Positions 6,064 to 17,593 are shown, counted from the first letter of the stretch. The stretch: 64,000 nt of DNA from Polynucleobacter sp. GWA2_45_21 (GCF_001830325.1 NZ_MHZG01000008.1:1-64000); one strand, 5' to 3'. A program made the numbers and translations. Notes: generated by a model from the letters alone, not told the origin.

Positions 6064-7731
6064 ATGAATCCAAAGTTTCCTTGGCTCAAAAATTATCTCG
6101 AGGGCGTTCCTCATGAGATTGATTTGGCTGGTCATGCATCAATCGTTGATTTCTTAGAAGAGTCTTTTAGTAGCTACCCCGATCGAATTGCAATAGAGTC
6201 GATGGGTCACAAAATCAGCTACCGTCAGCTAGATATTCTGTCAAAAGATTTTGCTGCCTATTTGCAGACCTTAAGTCTAGAACCAGGATCGCGAATCGGC
6301 ATTATGTTTCCTAATGTTCCGCAATATTTACTTGCAATGTTGGGCGCATTGCGTGCTGGATTTGTGGTGGTCAACATTAATCCGCTCTATGCCGCCAGAG
6401 AACTGGAGCATCAATTGCAAGATAGCGGTGCAGCCATCTTGGTAATGTTAGAGAACTTTGCCCATGTTTATCAGGAGATTTCTAATCAAGGACTTGTAAA
6501 GAAGGTCATTGTGAGTAGCCTCGGTGAAACCTTAGGACCCAAGGGCGTCATCATTAATTTGATTGCTCGGCATGTTAAGAAACTAATTCCGCATTGGAAT
6601 TTTCCTTGCGTTAAGTTTAATCATGCCCTCAAGATAGGCGCCGGTCATGGCTTTACCAAGCCACATCTAACGCAAGACAGTATTGCATTTTTGCAATACA
6701 CCGGTGGCACCACAGGAGTTTCTAAAGGCGCTGTTTTGTTACACCGAAATATCCTAGCCAATATCATTCAGATTGAGTCTTGGCTTGAGCCTGCCTTGAA
6801 GGATCGACAGCAACAGCTCGTTTTTTTATGCGCGCTACCAATGACCCACATATTCGCTCTGACTGCCTGCGGCCTGCTTGGCATGCGCAAGGGCGCCAAA
6901 TTATTGTTAGTGGCAAATCCGCGTGACATCACTGGCTTTATTAAGTTGCTGATGAAACACCCAGACATTAATATTTTCCCGGGTGTTAATACCTTATTTC
7001 ATGCGCTGATCCACCGCCCTGAATTTAGCAAAGTGAAATTGCCCAATCTCTTAGTCACTATTGGCGGCGGTATGGCAGTTCAAAGAAAGACTGCCGAACT
7101 CTGGCAAAAAATGATGGGGGTGCCGATTGCTCAGGGTTATGGCCTATCGGAAACATCACCAGTGGTATGTGTCAATACGCCTTTCGTGAAAGAATTTACT
7201 GGATCCATCGGCATGCCAGTGCCAAGCACAGATGTGTTGATATTGGATGACGATGGAAAAGAAGTTCCTTTTGGCATGCCTGGAGAGATCTGTATCAAGG
7301 GTCCACAAGTGATGGCAGGTTATTGGAATAGGCCTGAAGAGACTGAGCAATTTATTACCCCTGAGGGTTATTTTAAGTCCGGCGATATTGGCATCATGAG
7401 CCCAGAGGGTTATGTGCAAATTGTAGATCGCAAGAAAGACATGATCGTCGTTGCTGGCTTTAAGGTATTTCCGAATGAAGTTGAAGAGGTGATTTCCTTA
7501 ATGCCAGGCGTAAGAGAGTGCGCAGTCATTGGATTCCCGCACCGCAAGCTTGGTGAGATTGTTAAGGCCTATATCGTCAAAGATAAGCCTGAACTCACCG
7601 AGGCTCAAGTCATTCAGTATTGCAAAGAGCAAATGACGAGTTATAAACGCCCTAGAAAAATTGCCTTTATTGATGAAATGCCAAAGTCCAATGTTGGCAA
7701 GATCCTACGTCGCCACTTGCGAGACTTGTAA
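6064..7731 (+). CDS. fadD: Long-chain fatty acid-CoA ligase
   Basis: A 555-aa ATP/AMP-binding (ANL) acyl-CoA synthetase that activates fatty acids for beta-oxidation. The P-loop-like motif YTGGTTGVSKGA lies near residue 216, the YGLSETSP motif near 359, and the C-terminal hinge and catalytic lysine region (DRKKDMIVVAGFKVFPNEVEE, PKSNVGKILRR) is complete. Length and the motif QGYGLSETSPVV match FadD. It starts 27 bp after the nucleosidase gene and ends two bases before the stop of the convergent barrel-protein gene, leaving no room for a separate terminator; a small hairpin (CTTGTA/TACAAG) spans the junction. Confidence 0.93.
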   Translation: MNPKFPWLKNYLEGVPHEIDLAGHASIVDFLEESFSSYPDRIAIESMGHKISYRQLDILSKDFAAYLQTLSLEPGSRIGIMFPNVPQYLLAMLGALRAGFVVVNINPLYAARELEHQLQDSGAAILVMLENFAHVYQEISNQGLVKKVIVSSLGETLGPKGVIINLIARHVKKLIPHWNFPCVKFNHALKIGAGHGFTKPHLTQDSIAFLQYTGGTTGVSKGAVLLHRNILANIIQIESWLEPALKDRQQQLVFLCALPMTHIFALTACGLLGMRKGAKLLLVANPRDITGFIKLLMKHPDINIFPGVNTLFHALIHRPEFSKVKLPNLLVTIGGGMAVQRKTAELWQKMMGVPIAQGYGLSETSPVVCVNTPFVKEFTGSIGMPVPSTDVLILDDDGKEVPFGMPGEICIKGPQVMAGYWNRPEETEQFITPEGYFKSGDIGIMSPEGYVQIVDRKKDMIVVAGFKVFPNEVEEVISLMPGVRECAVIGFPHRKLGEIVKAYIVKDKPELTEAQVIQYCKEQMTSYKRPRKIAFIDEMPKSNVGKILRRHLRDL

Positions 7732-7733
7732 AA

Positions 7734-8642
7734 CTACAAGCCGCCACCAAAGCGGTATTGCCAAGAAATACCATACAGGTCATAACTATTATTTGTCCTT
7801 GAGTACGCGCCAGTACTCGCTGATAGCCGGATAGAGTTATGTCTATTAACTGGATAGGACATCGTAGTACCAAAGCGCCAGTTTTCTTGGTTTCCGCTAA
7901 TCGGATTTCCATTCAAATAGGATTGCCCACCAGTGAAGTAGGTGGCATCTACAGAGATCCAGGCCGTATTCTGAAAGTAATAAATTGCATGGGTCTGAGT
8001 TGAGTAGACTGGGTTTTGAGAGAGTGAGTTACCGCCCATAAAGTCAGTGTTGCTGGTATAAAAAATACCCGCACCTGCCAACTCCAATCTCCATGGGCCA
8101 AGCGCCTTAGACACGCCTAGACCCGGCTGAATAAACCAGCGATTGGCGCCTACATTGATTAGCTGACTGTCGTTGTACTTACCCCATGGTACGGATGCCG
8201 CAAGACTCACACCCACAATAAGATCCTGCTGATAGCCCTTAAATTGATCAAGCGTTAATGCTGGAGCGCCGTAAAGATTAATTGCAGCCTTGATAAGCGG
8301 GTCAGATAGCCCTTCAGTGCTGGCATTGACTGTGCGCCCACCAATACTGCTTGATCCACTCAGTTGGCCATAAGGAAGCACTAGAGTGATTTTTCCGGAT
8401 TGACCGCCGGCGTCAAAAATATGGGTGAGACCCATCACCTCACTGGTGAGGGTGTAATTTCCGGCCTTGGCTTGTGCAACACCGGCGCTGATGAAATTAA
8501 TTCCAATGGGCGCATTGGAATAAGTGCGCGCTTCGATTTCTTGGGCGCTTACTAGATTTGGCAGCAGTGCTAACCATAATAGAAAGGCGGTAAAAAAAAT
8601 AGCAACAGAACTTCTCGTTTGGAAGCGTATTGTGTAGTTCAC
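7734..8642 (-). CDS. Outer-membrane beta-barrel protein, phenol MetA-degradation-like family
   Basis: A 302-aa protein with an N-terminal signal peptide (FFTAFLLWLALLPNLVSA, cleavage near residue 33) and alternating hydrophobic strands through to a barrel-type end, YRFGG-L. The pattern (GINFISAGVAQAKAGN, then repeated short strands, then GISWQYRFGG) resembles the transporter/MetA-pathway phenol degradation-like family. The start is GTG at 8642, needed to keep the signal peptide whole. It is the last of three closely spaced minus-strand genes. The cargo is unknown; aromatic or hydrophobic compounds are a family-level guess. Confidence 0.65.
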   Translation of the reverse strand: MNYTIRFQTRSSVAIFFTAFLLWLALLPNLVSAQEIEARTYSNAPIGINFISAGVAQAKAGNYTLTSEVMGLTHIFDAGGQSGKITLVLPYGQLSGSSSIGGRTVNASTEGLSDPLIKAAINLYGAPALTLDQFKGYQQDLIVGVSLAASVPWGKYNDSQLINVGANRWFIQPGLGVSKALGPWRLELAGAGIFYTSNTDFMGGNSLSQNPVYSTQTHAIYYFQNTAWISVDATYFTGGQSYLNGNPISGNQENWRFGTTMSYPVNRHNSIRLSASTGAYSRTNNSYDLYGISWQYRFGGGL

Positions 8643-8662
8643 AAAATTTTTTGCTAAAAGAA

Positions 8663-9190
8663 TTAGGACTTCTTACCCAATAAAAGTTCATGTGTTGCTG
8701 TGCTGCCAAGTGCCAGTTTAAAGCCGGTAAAGATCAAGTATGGCCACACTATTAACCAGTAGACAATCGACATTGCCAAAACATGCAAGGGGTCAGATTG
8801 CCCAAAATCCGCTAAGGAGGTAATAAAGTCTTTGCCATGAATGACGCCATCAACTCCTGCTTCAAGATAGTTCAATGCGATGACAACCAAAATATAAAAG
8901 AGTGATTCAAGAAACAGAGAGTTGACGATGCCACTCCTTTGATTAATTTTGATGGGGTATAGCACTTGTGCGATCAGCATAAACTTGGCGCATAAAGCGG
9001 CTTTAATGATCGCAAAGCCAAAAAGGGTGAAAGAAAGTGACTGAGTATGCAGTGTGGTTACAGATAAAAGCGTTAAAGCACAAAACCAAATGGAAAAGTA
9101 AACCGTCAGCTGGAATGCTTTGATGAACTCCTCCTTCACCTTTTCTTTAAGCGTATGCGTAGGGGCTGAATTAGGAGAAGCTGCGTTCAT
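8663..9190 (-). CDS. Hypothetical four-helix membrane protein, 175 aa
   Basis: It has about four membrane segments (residues 30-50, 54-75, 88-108 and 135-158) linked by short loops and a basic N-terminus (KEKVKEEFIKAFQLTVYF). No signal peptide, metal motif or enzyme signature was seen, and I do not recognise the family. It lies 20 bp upstream of the barrel-protein gene and 22 bp downstream of trhP on the same strand, so a three-gene transcript is likely. The pairing with an outer-membrane barrel hints at an envelope role, but nothing in the sequence fixes one. Confidence 0.7.
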   Translation of the reverse strand: MNAASPNSAPTHTLKEKVKEEFIKAFQLTVYFSIWFCALTLLSVTTLHTQSLSFTLFGFAIIKAALCAKFMLIAQVLYPIKINQRSGIVNSLFLESLFYILVVIALNYLEAGVDGVIHGKDFITSLADFGQSDPLHVLAMSIVYWLIVWPYLIFTGFKLALGSTATHELLLGKKS

Positions 9191-9212
9191 GAAAACTTTC
9201 TAAAAAATTGGA

Positions 9213-10514
9213 TTAGCAGTTACTGCAAGAGCCGCCAGCTTCAACAGGGGCGGGCTCTTGGGTATAGCGAGCAATAAATGCATGTTTACTCTTGAGCGGC
9301 AATTGAATCCAAACAAAGTGACCGGAGCCAGGGGCAACATCAATAGGCTCACCTTTGAGATTCCACATGGCATCTAGCACCATATCTTGGTTACCCTCGG
9401 GCTCAATGATTTCTAATTTGTCGCCTAGGGAGAAGCGGTTCTTTACATCCACCTTGACGCGACCAGAGGCCTCATCAATTTCTAAAGTTTCACCAACATA
9501 CAGACTTCTGCCGGAGAGGGAGTGACCGCGCATATAGAGTTGATATTCCTTATCGTGGTGACGCTCATAAAAACCATCTGTATAGCCACGATTTGCAAGG
9601 CCCTCTAGATTGCCAATGAGGGACATATTCATGGGGCGACCAGCTACTGCATCATCAATCGCAGTACGATAGGCTTGGCAGGTACGAGAAACGTAATAGG
9701 GCGATTTAGTACGACCCTCAATCTTGAAGGAGTCCACACCCATTTTGGTCAAGCGTTCAATATGCTCAATCGCACGCAAATCTTTTGAGTTCATGATGTA
9801 GGTGCCATGCTCATCCTCTTCCATGGGCATCAAATCATCTGGACGACGTGCCTCTTGAAGAAGAACTACATCACCGCTGGTATTTTGTTGGCCAGGCTTG
9901 ACTTTGTAGTCCCAGCGACAGGCGTTAGTGCAAGCGCCCTGGTTGGAGTCACGGTGTGACATATAGCCAGATAGCAAGCAGCGACCTGAGTAGGCAATGC
10001 ATAAAGCGCCATGAACAAATACCTCCAATTCCATTTCTGGACAGTCTTGACGAACTTCTTCGATTTCATCAAAAGAAAGCTCACGCGACAGAATCACGCG
10101 ACTAATACCAACAGAGCGCCAGAACTTCGCAGAGGCGCCATTCACTGTATTAGCCTGAACTGATAAATGAATCGGCATATCAGGCCAAGCCTCTCTAGCC
10201 ATCATGATTAGGCCAGGATCTGACATGATCATGGCATCAGGCTTCAATGCAACTACAGGATCCATGTCTTGAATGTAGGTGCGCGTCTTGCCGCCATGTG
10301 GCAACAAGTTAGAGACTAGATAAAACTTTTTACCTAAAGCATGCGCGGTATCAATACCTTCTTTGAGCGTTTCCATTTTTCCGAAGTCGTTATTGCGAAC
10401 TCGGAGTGAATAACGAGGCTGTCCGGCATAAATGGCGTCAGCACCAAAGTCAAAGGCGGTACGCAGCATGGAAAGGCTACCGGCAGGGGCTAAAAGTTCT
10501 GGGATCTTGGTCAT
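9213..10514 (-). CDS. trhP: tRNA 5-hydroxyuridine modification protein TrhP/YegQ (peptidase U32 family)
   Basis: A 433-aa U32-family protein that takes part in making 5-hydroxyuridine at the wobble position of tRNA; despite the name the family is not a proteolytic enzyme here. It keeps ELLAPAGSL, DAIYAGQPRYSLRVRNNDF, IHLSVQANTVN, and the cysteine clusters CIAYSGRC and CTNACRW that are linked to an iron-sulphur site. A further SCSNC motif ends the chain. The track begins at 10541; the ATG at 10514 (MTKIPELLAPAG) matches the E. coli N-terminus better, but the longer form cannot be excluded. Confidence 0.88.
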   Translation of the reverse strand: MTKIPELLAPAGSLSMLRTAFDFGADAIYAGQPRYSLRVRNNDFGKMETLKEGIDTAHALGKKFYLVSNLLPHGGKTRTYIQDMDPVVALKPDAMIMSDPGLIMMAREAWPDMPIHLSVQANTVNGASAKFWRSVGISRVILSRELSFDEIEEVRQDCPEMELEVFVHGALCIAYSGRCLLSGYMSHRDSNQGACTNACRWDYKVKPGQQNTSGDVVLLQEARRPDDLMPMEEDEHGTYIMNSKDLRAIEHIERLTKMGVDSFKIEGRTKSPYYVSRTCQAYRTAIDDAVAGRPMNMSLIGNLEGLANRGYTDGFYERHHDKEYQLYMRGHSLSGRSLYVGETLEIDEASGRVKVDVKNRFSLGDKLEIIEPEGNQDMVLDAMWNLKGEPIDVAPGSGHFVWIQLPLKSKHAFIARYTQEPAPVEAGGSCSNC

Positions 10515-10738
10515 GGAGGCTATTTTAGTGAATACAGACATTCTTGGTAGATTTGCAGCAACACCGAGCTCTGGCAGCCATCAGGCATGTCTTTATCCCA
10601 CCATTCGAGGCTAATTACCAGCTATGAAGAGTATCCTACGGGGTCTGTGGCTAGTATTGTCAAAAAAGAACAGGGAGCCTTCCCTTGAGCTATCCACCCG
10701 AAATTGAAGGCATTTATTAAAGAATCAGAAAGAACGCA

Positions 10739-11323
10739 ATGACAAAACTCACATCCAAGCCAATCCTGAAAAAAGCGAGCGGCATTTTGGCGCAAGAGTT
10801 TGCCATACCTAAAGACATCGCCTGGGCCTGGGTCACCTTATTGTTATCCCAGGAGGAGCAAAAACGCGATAGTGAAGAAAAGCGCTATGCTCGTATTGCA
10901 GAATTCGAAGCCTGGATTACGGAACTCAATTTACCAACCGACCCAAAAATTCCTGCAAGTACTGCAGTAAGTCCAGAGTCAGTAAAAAATTCCGCCAGAA
11001 ATGTATTTGAGTGGCCGCATGAATATATCTTTGAAGAACCTGCAGCAGTAAAACATCCAGCCTCCAAAGTTACTTACAGCGACACCATCACTAAACCCAT
11101 CTTGGATGCTATAAAAGATGCCGGTGGGTCTGATGATCGTCCCCAACTCATTGCCATATTAGAGGGCTACGCAAAAGAAGGTAAAGAACCATTTGCCAAT
11201 GTGACAGTAGAAGGAATTGAGTGGAAGGGCAGCAATTGGTCCGAGGGAGACAAGCTCAATCTCCTCACCATTAAAACCCTTAATAACCGGCTAGCCAATC
11301 TAAAAAAGAAGGGGTTGATCTAA
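10739..11323 (+). CDS. Hypothetical protein, 194 aa
   Basis: A soluble, charged protein starting at ATG 10739 after a gap of about 200 bp. Residues 1-65 are helical (KKASGILAQEFAIPKDIAWAWVTLLLSQEEQKRDSEEKRY). The C-terminal half carries a WKGSNWSEGDKLNLLTIKTL stretch with a tryptophan pair and ends in a basic helix. There are no cysteines, signal peptide or membrane segments. I recognise no family. It stands alone, with a strong terminator downstream facing the tRNA-Asn gene. The 10542-10738 gap upstream shows no clear promoter or second gene. Confidence 0.7.
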   Translation: MTKLTSKPILKKASGILAQEFAIPKDIAWAWVTLLLSQEEQKRDSEEKRYARIAEFEAWITELNLPTDPKIPASTAVSPESVKNSARNVFEWPHEYIFEEPAAVKHPASKVTYSDTITKPILDAIKDAGGSDDRPQLIAILEGYAKEGKEPFANVTVEGIEWKGSNWSEGDKLNLLTIKTLNNRLANLKKKGLI

Positions 11324-11354
11324 GCTTAATCACTTCATTAGAAGCAAAAAAGAA

Positions 11355-11380
11355 AAAACCACCTAAAAAGGTGGTTTTCT
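11355..11380. terminator. Bidirectional rho-independent terminator
   Basis: A 10-bp stem AAAACCACCT / AGGTGGTTTT with a four-A loop (11355-11378) and flanking A- and T-tracts separates the hypothetical gene (+) from tRNA-Asn (-). It can serve both. Confidence 0.85.
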
Positions 11381-11386
11381 TATATT

Positions 11387-11462
11387 TGGCTCCTCGACCT
11401 GGGCTCGAACCAGGGACCTACGGATTAACAGTCCGGCGCTCTACCAACTGAGCTATCGAGGA
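11387..11462 (-). tRNA. tRNA-Asn (GTT)
   Basis: Read on the minus strand the 76-nt gene starts TCCTCGATAGC and ends with an encoded CCA. The anticodon loop CTGTTAA gives anticodon GTT, and the D-arm (GCTCAGTTGGTAGAGC) and T-arm (GGTTCGAGCC) are standard. Confidence 0.97.
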
Positions 11463-11472
11463 ATAAGCCGAT

Positions 11473-11502
11473 ATTATAGCAAGATGAAATCACTCACTCC
11501 AA
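11473..11502 (-). promoter_or_regulatory. tRNA-Asn promoter overlapping the thiD start
   Basis: On the minus strand a consensus -10 TATAAT (11478-11473) lies 10 bp before the tRNA 5' end. A partial -35 TTGGAG (11502-11497) sits 18 bp further up, inside the first codons of the divergent thiD. Confidence 0.6.
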
Positions 11503-12368
11503 CTTCTATACAGATCCCTAAAGTATTGACCATAGCCGGGTCCGATAGTGGCGGTGGCGCAGGCATCCAGGCGGACCTCAAAGTCATTACAGCCCTTGGC
11601 GGATACGGGATGTCGGTCATCACTGCCATTACGGCCCAGAACACTCTTGGGGTAAGTCGTATTCAGGACATAGACCTCGATGTAGTGGAAGCTCAGATCG
11701 ATGCGGTATTTATGGATATTGGGGTAGACATCGTCAAAATCGGCATGTTGGCTAGCCCAGAAATCGTTCACACTGTGGCATCAGCCCTCAAGCGTCATGG
11801 AGCCAAAAGAATCGTCTTGGATCCCGTATTAAGGGCAACATCGGGCGCTAGTCTTGGGGGTGACGATACTGCCCAGGCCATGATTGCAGATTTATTCCCA
11901 ATGGCAACATTAATCACCCCCAATCTTGAAGAGGCCGGCCTACTTTTGGGTCGAGAGCTTGCTGGTGCGGCAGATTTTCAATTGGCAGCAGAAGAGTTGC
12001 TCGAGATGGGTCCCCAAGCAGTCTTGATTAAGGGTGGGCACCTCGATAAATCCCATACTCAACTGACCGATTTCCTCATGTGGCGAACGATTGAAGATGG
12101 CCTTGAAGTGGTTCAGTCAAAAGAATTCAAACACTACCGAGTTAATACGGCTAATACCCACGGTACTGGCTGCTCCTTGGCTTCAGCTATTGCAACTTAC
12201 TTAGCAGATGGTCATGATTTGCCACACTCTGTAGCAAAGGCAATTTCTTATGTGGAGGCTGGCTTAGAAGCAGGGCGTTTCTTAAGCATTGGTGAGGGGC
12301 CTGGTCCCTTGTGGCACATGCATGATTTTTACAAAACTGCATTGCCGGATGAAGAGGGTAAGTATTAA
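11484..12368 (+). CDS. thiD: Hydroxymethylpyrimidine/phosphomethylpyrimidine kinase
   Basis: Phosphorylates HMP and HMP-P to HMP-PP, the pyrimidine half of thiamine. Ribokinase-type features are plain: [18 protein letters not shown] (residues 14-31), [16 protein letters not shown], the [10 protein letters not shown] segment, and the anion-hole/catalytic-base loop [14 protein letters not shown] near residue 223. At 294 aa it is slightly longer than usual (about 266). It is transcribed on its own, opposite the thi operon, and its 3' end meets thiE 20 bp away. It starts 21 bp from the tRNA-Asn 5' end and shares that promoter region. Confidence 0.95.
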   Translation: MKSLTPTSIQIPKVLTIAGSDSGGGAGIQADLKVITALGGYGMSVITAITAQNTLGVSRIQDIDLDVVEAQIDAVFMDIGVDIVKIGMLASPEIVHTVASALKRHGAKRIVLDPVLRATSGASLGGDDTAQAMIADLFPMATLITPNLEEAGLLLGRELAGAADFQLAAEELLEMGPQAVLIKGGHLDKSHTQLTDFLMWRTIEDGLEVVQSKEFKHYRVNTANTHGTGCSLASAIATYLADGHDLPHSVAKAISYVEAGLEAGRFLSIGEGPGPLWHMHDFYKTALPDEEGKY

Positions 12369-12388
12369 TTAAGCCTAGGTTTAATACC

Positions 12389-13315
12389 TTAGGTTTTCAT
12401 TAGCTCTTGTAAGCGTTTTACTGCAGCCTTGGGGTCACTTGCGCCGCTAATTGCTCTGACAACAGCAACTGATCCCACGCCACTTTGTGCCACGGCATGA
12501 ATACTTCCCTCATCAATACCACCAATAGCGACTAGGGGATAGTGGTTCATTAATTGAGCGTATTTATATAAACGACCTAAACCTTGTGGCGCAGTGGCCA
12601 TCTTTTTAAGATTGGTTGGGAAGACTGCACCCATCGCGATATAGCTAGGGCAGAAACGATCGGCATGCACCATCTCGGCATAGCCGTGAGTACTTAAACC
12701 CAGCCTCAGACCTTCGGCTCGAATGGTATCCAAATCAGCCGTTTCTAAATCCTCTTGCCCCAGATGAATACCATAAGCACCAGCCTCAATCGCCTCTTGC
12801 CAGTAGTCGTTTATAAACAGTAAAGTTCTGCTGCCTTCAACTGCTTTAACGGATTCATTAATTTGTTTTTTAATCAGTTTTTTGTCTTCGGATTTAAGAC
12901 GCAGTTGAACTGTTGGAATCTCCGCATCCACCATGCGCTTCACCCAATCGGCATCGGGCATCACAGCATATAAACCTAAACGCTTTGGACACTCTGCAAA
13001 AGCATTGGGATTCATATTCCGGGTCCAGGGCAAGAGATCAAAATGCTCTGGTCTTGATGGCCACTTAAATGGATTAAAACCACCATCTTGATGAACCATG
13101 CGCGACCAGGCTTTACCTAAAACCTTGGCATCACATTCAATAAAACCCATTGCAATCGCAGCAACTGTGCCAGCCAACTCATAATGGTCTGACGCATGCT
13201 CGTTATCAATTTGTGGTGGAGGCGCGTTTAGGCTAAAGCTCGGAATAGGTAGACATAAATCCTCTTTGCTATGGGCTGCAACAATTTGATCCGCAAGGTC
13301 GCGAACTAAGCTCAT
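12389..13315 (-). CDS. thiE: Thiamine-phosphate synthase with N-terminal extension
   Basis: The C-terminal two thirds (about residues 112-305) is a ThiE TIM barrel: RLGLYAVMPDADWV, TVQLRLK, a LFINDYWQEA segment, GIHLGQEDL, the THGYAEM/GAVFPTNLKK phosphate loop and VAIGGI. It joins HMP-PP and thiazole phosphate to give thiamine phosphate. The first 110 residues are extra relative to E. coli ThiE (211 aa). Residues about 45-72 (AGTVAAIAMGFIECDAKVLGKAW) resemble the last helices of ThiD, so the extension may be a decayed ThiD C-terminus. Last gene of the thiCOSGE operon; 12 bp after thiG. Confidence 0.92.
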   Translation of the reverse strand: MSLVRDLADQIVAAHSKEDLCLPIPSFSLNAPPPQIDNEHASDHYELAGTVAAIAMGFIECDAKVLGKAWSRMVHQDGGFNPFKWPSRPEHFDLLPWTRNMNPNAFAECPKRLGLYAVMPDADWVKRMVDAEIPTVQLRLKSEDKKLIKKQINESVKAVEGSRTLLFINDYWQEAIEAGAYGIHLGQEDLETADLDTIRAEGLRLGLSTHGYAEMVHADRFCPSYIAMGAVFPTNLKKMATAPQGLGRLYKYAQLMNHYPLVAIGGIDEGSIHAVAQSGVGSVAVVRAISGASDPKAAVKRLQELMKT

Positions 13316-13327
13316 GAGTATTGATCT

Positions 13328-14146
13328 TTAACTTTGATGCCAGAAGGGTGTGCCAACCAAAGGCGTGCTGGCTTGTGCTGACTGCTGGGCTTTCATAGCG
13401 CCCGAGAGGTGGGCGGTGCGACCAGCATCCACTGACATTGCAAACGCTTTAGCCATGGCTACGGGATCATCAGCTAGCGCAACCGCAGTATTGAGCAAGA
13501 CCCCGTCAAAACCCCACTCCATTACAGTGCAGGCATGTGAGGGAAGGCCCAAGCCAGCATCCACCAAGAGTGGCACTTTCAAACGATCACGTAAGAGTTT
13601 TAATGCGTAAGGATTTAAAGGGCCTTGACCTGTCCCGATCGGAGCAGCCCAAGGCATGACTGCTTGGCATCCGACATCGACTAAACGCTGGCACAGAATG
13701 AGATCTTCGGTGCAATAAGGTAAGACCTTAAAGCCATCCTTAATTAAGGTTTCTGCAGTAGAGACTAGGCGCAAGGTATCTGGCTGCAACGTGTAGTCAT
13801 CACCGATGAGTTCCAACTTAATCCAGTTGGTTTCAAATACTTCGCGCGCCATTTGAGCAGTAGCGATGACTTCTTTAGGGCTATGGCAACCTGCGGTATT
13901 CGGTAAAACTGGCACAGCCATTTTCTTAAGGAGATCCCAAAATCCAGAATGTGCTTCAGTTGTCGAGGTGCCTTGTCTGCGTAGACTTACTGTAATCATT
14001 CCAGGATTAGATTGCTTCACGGCATTCTCTAAAACTTGTGGAGAAGGGTAGCGTGATGTCCCCAGCAATAAACGGCTAGCAAAGGTCTCCCCATAAAGCA
14101 CCAATGGGTCTGCAGTATTTAAAGGATTCGGTAAAGGGGCTGTCAT
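13328..14146 (-). CDS. thiG: Thiazole synthase
   Basis: A TIM-barrel enzyme that forms thiazole phosphate from deoxyxylulose phosphate, dehydroglycine and ThiS thiocarboxylate. Seen are [19 protein letters not shown], the ITVSLRRQG block, [10 protein letters not shown] with the lysine at the Schiff-base position, [18 protein letters not shown], and [10 protein letters not shown]...GVLLNTAVA. The ATG at 14146 (272 aa) is preferred over the track's TTG at 14155. It lies between thiS and thiE in the operon; together with ThiO it supplies the thiazole half. Confidence 0.95.
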   Translation of the reverse strand: MTAPLPNPLNTADPLVLYGETFASRLLLGTSRYPSPQVLENAVKQSNPGMITVSLRRQGTSTTEAHSGFWDLLKKMAVPVLPNTAGCHSPKEVIATAQMAREVFETNWIKLELIGDDYTLQPDTLRLVSTAETLIKDGFKVLPYCTEDLILCQRLVDVGCQAVMPWAAPIGTGQGPLNPYALKLLRDRLKVPLLVDAGLGLPSHACTVMEWGFDGVLLNTAVALADDPVAMAKAFAMSVDAGRTAHLSGAMKAQQSAQASTPLVGTPFWHQS

Positions 14147-14190
14147 CTTAATCAAGTACTTTTATCTGTTTTTCTATATTCATCGCGGAC

Positions 14191-14388
14191 TTAGCCACCA
14201 GTCACAGGGGAAATCACTTCCATTTCATCGCCTTCACGCAATACTTCTTCGGCATGTCTAGTCTTAGGAACGAATTCATAATTGATTGCAACAGCAAATG
14301 GGGGTTGCGCATCAATCATGACCAGTACATCATCAATTGTGCTGTTATCCGGAACCTCTTTGGCGACTTGATTGACCATTATGCGCAT
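14191..14388 (-). CDS. thiS: Sulfur carrier protein ThiS
   Basis: A 65-aa ubiquitin-like carrier ending in the required Gly-Gly (SPVTGG), which is adenylated and thiocarboxylated to give sulfur to ThiG. The track's longer ORF (96 aa) extends into thiO; the ATG at 14388 (MRIMVNQVAKEVPDN) fits the family length. It overlaps the 3' end of thiO by 10 bp, implying translational coupling. No thiF adenylyltransferase is in the window; it must be elsewhere or replaced by MoeB. Confidence 0.93.
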   Translation of the reverse strand: MRIMVNQVAKEVPDNSTIDDVLVMIDAQPPFAVAINYEFVPKTRHAEEVLREGDEMEVISPVTGG

Positions 14389-15509
14389 GCGCTGAACTCC
14401 TGAGGGATCGAGCCGGTTAGCCCTAAGCCGAGCTTCATAGCGGTAGGGCTTGATCCTGAGCCCAACACTTCTAATGCGCAATCCAAAATCGCTGGTGAGA
14501 TCATGAAGCCATGTCGATAGAGTCCATTGATCATCATGAGATTAGATTGATCTGGTTTGTGATCAAGAGATATCTCCGGCAAATTATCTTTCAGCGTAGG
14601 GCGACACTGCGTTGCCATTTCCAAAATACGGGCTTCGGCAAATCCACTGTGAACTGTGTAGACTGCACTGAGTAATTCCATGGCTGAGCGCACACTCATG
14701 GGGGATAAATCCTCAGATTCAATTTCTGTTGCTCCAACAACATAGACGTCATCTTCTTTTGGGGCAATATAAATCGGGTAACGCGGATGGATTAGACGAG
14801 TAGGGCGACGCAGCTTGACTTCAGGTGCATGTAAGCGAATAACTTCACCACGTACGCCACGCAAATTCTTGGCGGCATCTTTGGCACCAAGACCGCGACA
14901 ATCAATTACCCAATCAAAACCATTTTCTGGTTTACGAAGTTGCTCTGGGTCAGTAGATTGATTCCAATGACAAGGCACCTTCATGAGAGTGAGTTCAACC
15001 AATAAAGCTTCTAGAAGCTGACGGTTATCTAGCTGTCCTTCATTAGGTAGATAGAGGCCTTGAGTAAAGCGCTCAGCAACACCAGGCTCAATTTCTGCAA
15101 GAGATTGGCTATCCAGCTGAATTGGCTTAGCAAGCGCCTGATTGTGAGCGCAATTGTGCTCCAAATGGGAAATAAAGCGTTCCGCATCACTAGCATCTTG
15201 GCGATGCCACAAGATTAAAGTGCCATCTTGTTGAAAAAAAACAGGTTTAGCAAGCTCATCAATAATTTGCTTCCACCGCGGCAGGCTATGAATGCCCATA
15301 CGCACGACATTATCTTCTGTGATGGCAGATTCTGCGAGTGGAGCCAACATAGCAGCAGCAATACGTGCCGCTGAATTCGCAGCATCTGAAGTGCCTTTCT
15401 CAAACAGCTCTACACGAGCACCACGCTTAGCAAGTGCGACCGCTAGCAACCGACCCATAAGGCCGGCGCCAATGATGGCATATTTGCCGTTTGAGAACGC
15501 GCTGTTCAC
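14379..15509 (-). CDS. thiO: Glycine oxidase ThiO
   Basis: A 376-aa FAD-dependent D-amino-acid-oxidase-fold enzyme that oxidises glycine to the imine used by ThiG. The dinucleotide motif AIIGAGLMGRLLAVALAKRG is at residues 12-31; the DCRGLGA segment and the C-terminal NGLYRHGFMISPA FAD-binding loop are present. The start is GTG at 15509, directly after the thiC stop codon; later ATGs would remove the FAD motif. Use of ThiO rather than ThiH indicates an oxygen-dependent, aerobic thiazole route. Confidence 0.93.
   Translation of the reverse strand: MNSAFSNGKYAIIGAGLMGRLLAVALAKRGARVELFEKGTSDAANSAARIAAAMLAPLAESAITEDNVVRMGIHSLPRWKQIIDELAKPVFFQQDGTLILWHRQDASDAERFISHLEHNCAHNQALAKPIQLDSQSLAEIEPGVAERFTQGLYLPNEGQLDNRQLLEALLVELTLMKVPCHWNQSTDPEQLRKPENGFDWVIDCRGLGAKDAAKNLRGVRGEVIRLHAPEVKLRRPTRLIHPRYPIYIAPKEDDVYVVGATEIESEDLSPMSVRSAMELLSAVYTVHSGFAEARILEMATQCRPTLKDNLPEISLDHKPDQSNLMMINGLYRHGFMISPAILDCALEVLGSGSSPTAMKLGLGLTGSIPQEFSACA

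Positions 15510-17593
<2,084 letters not shown>

Noticed and set aside
10621-10704. 27-codon ORF upstream of the 194-aa hypothetical gene
   Set aside because: No ribosome-binding site and no coding character.
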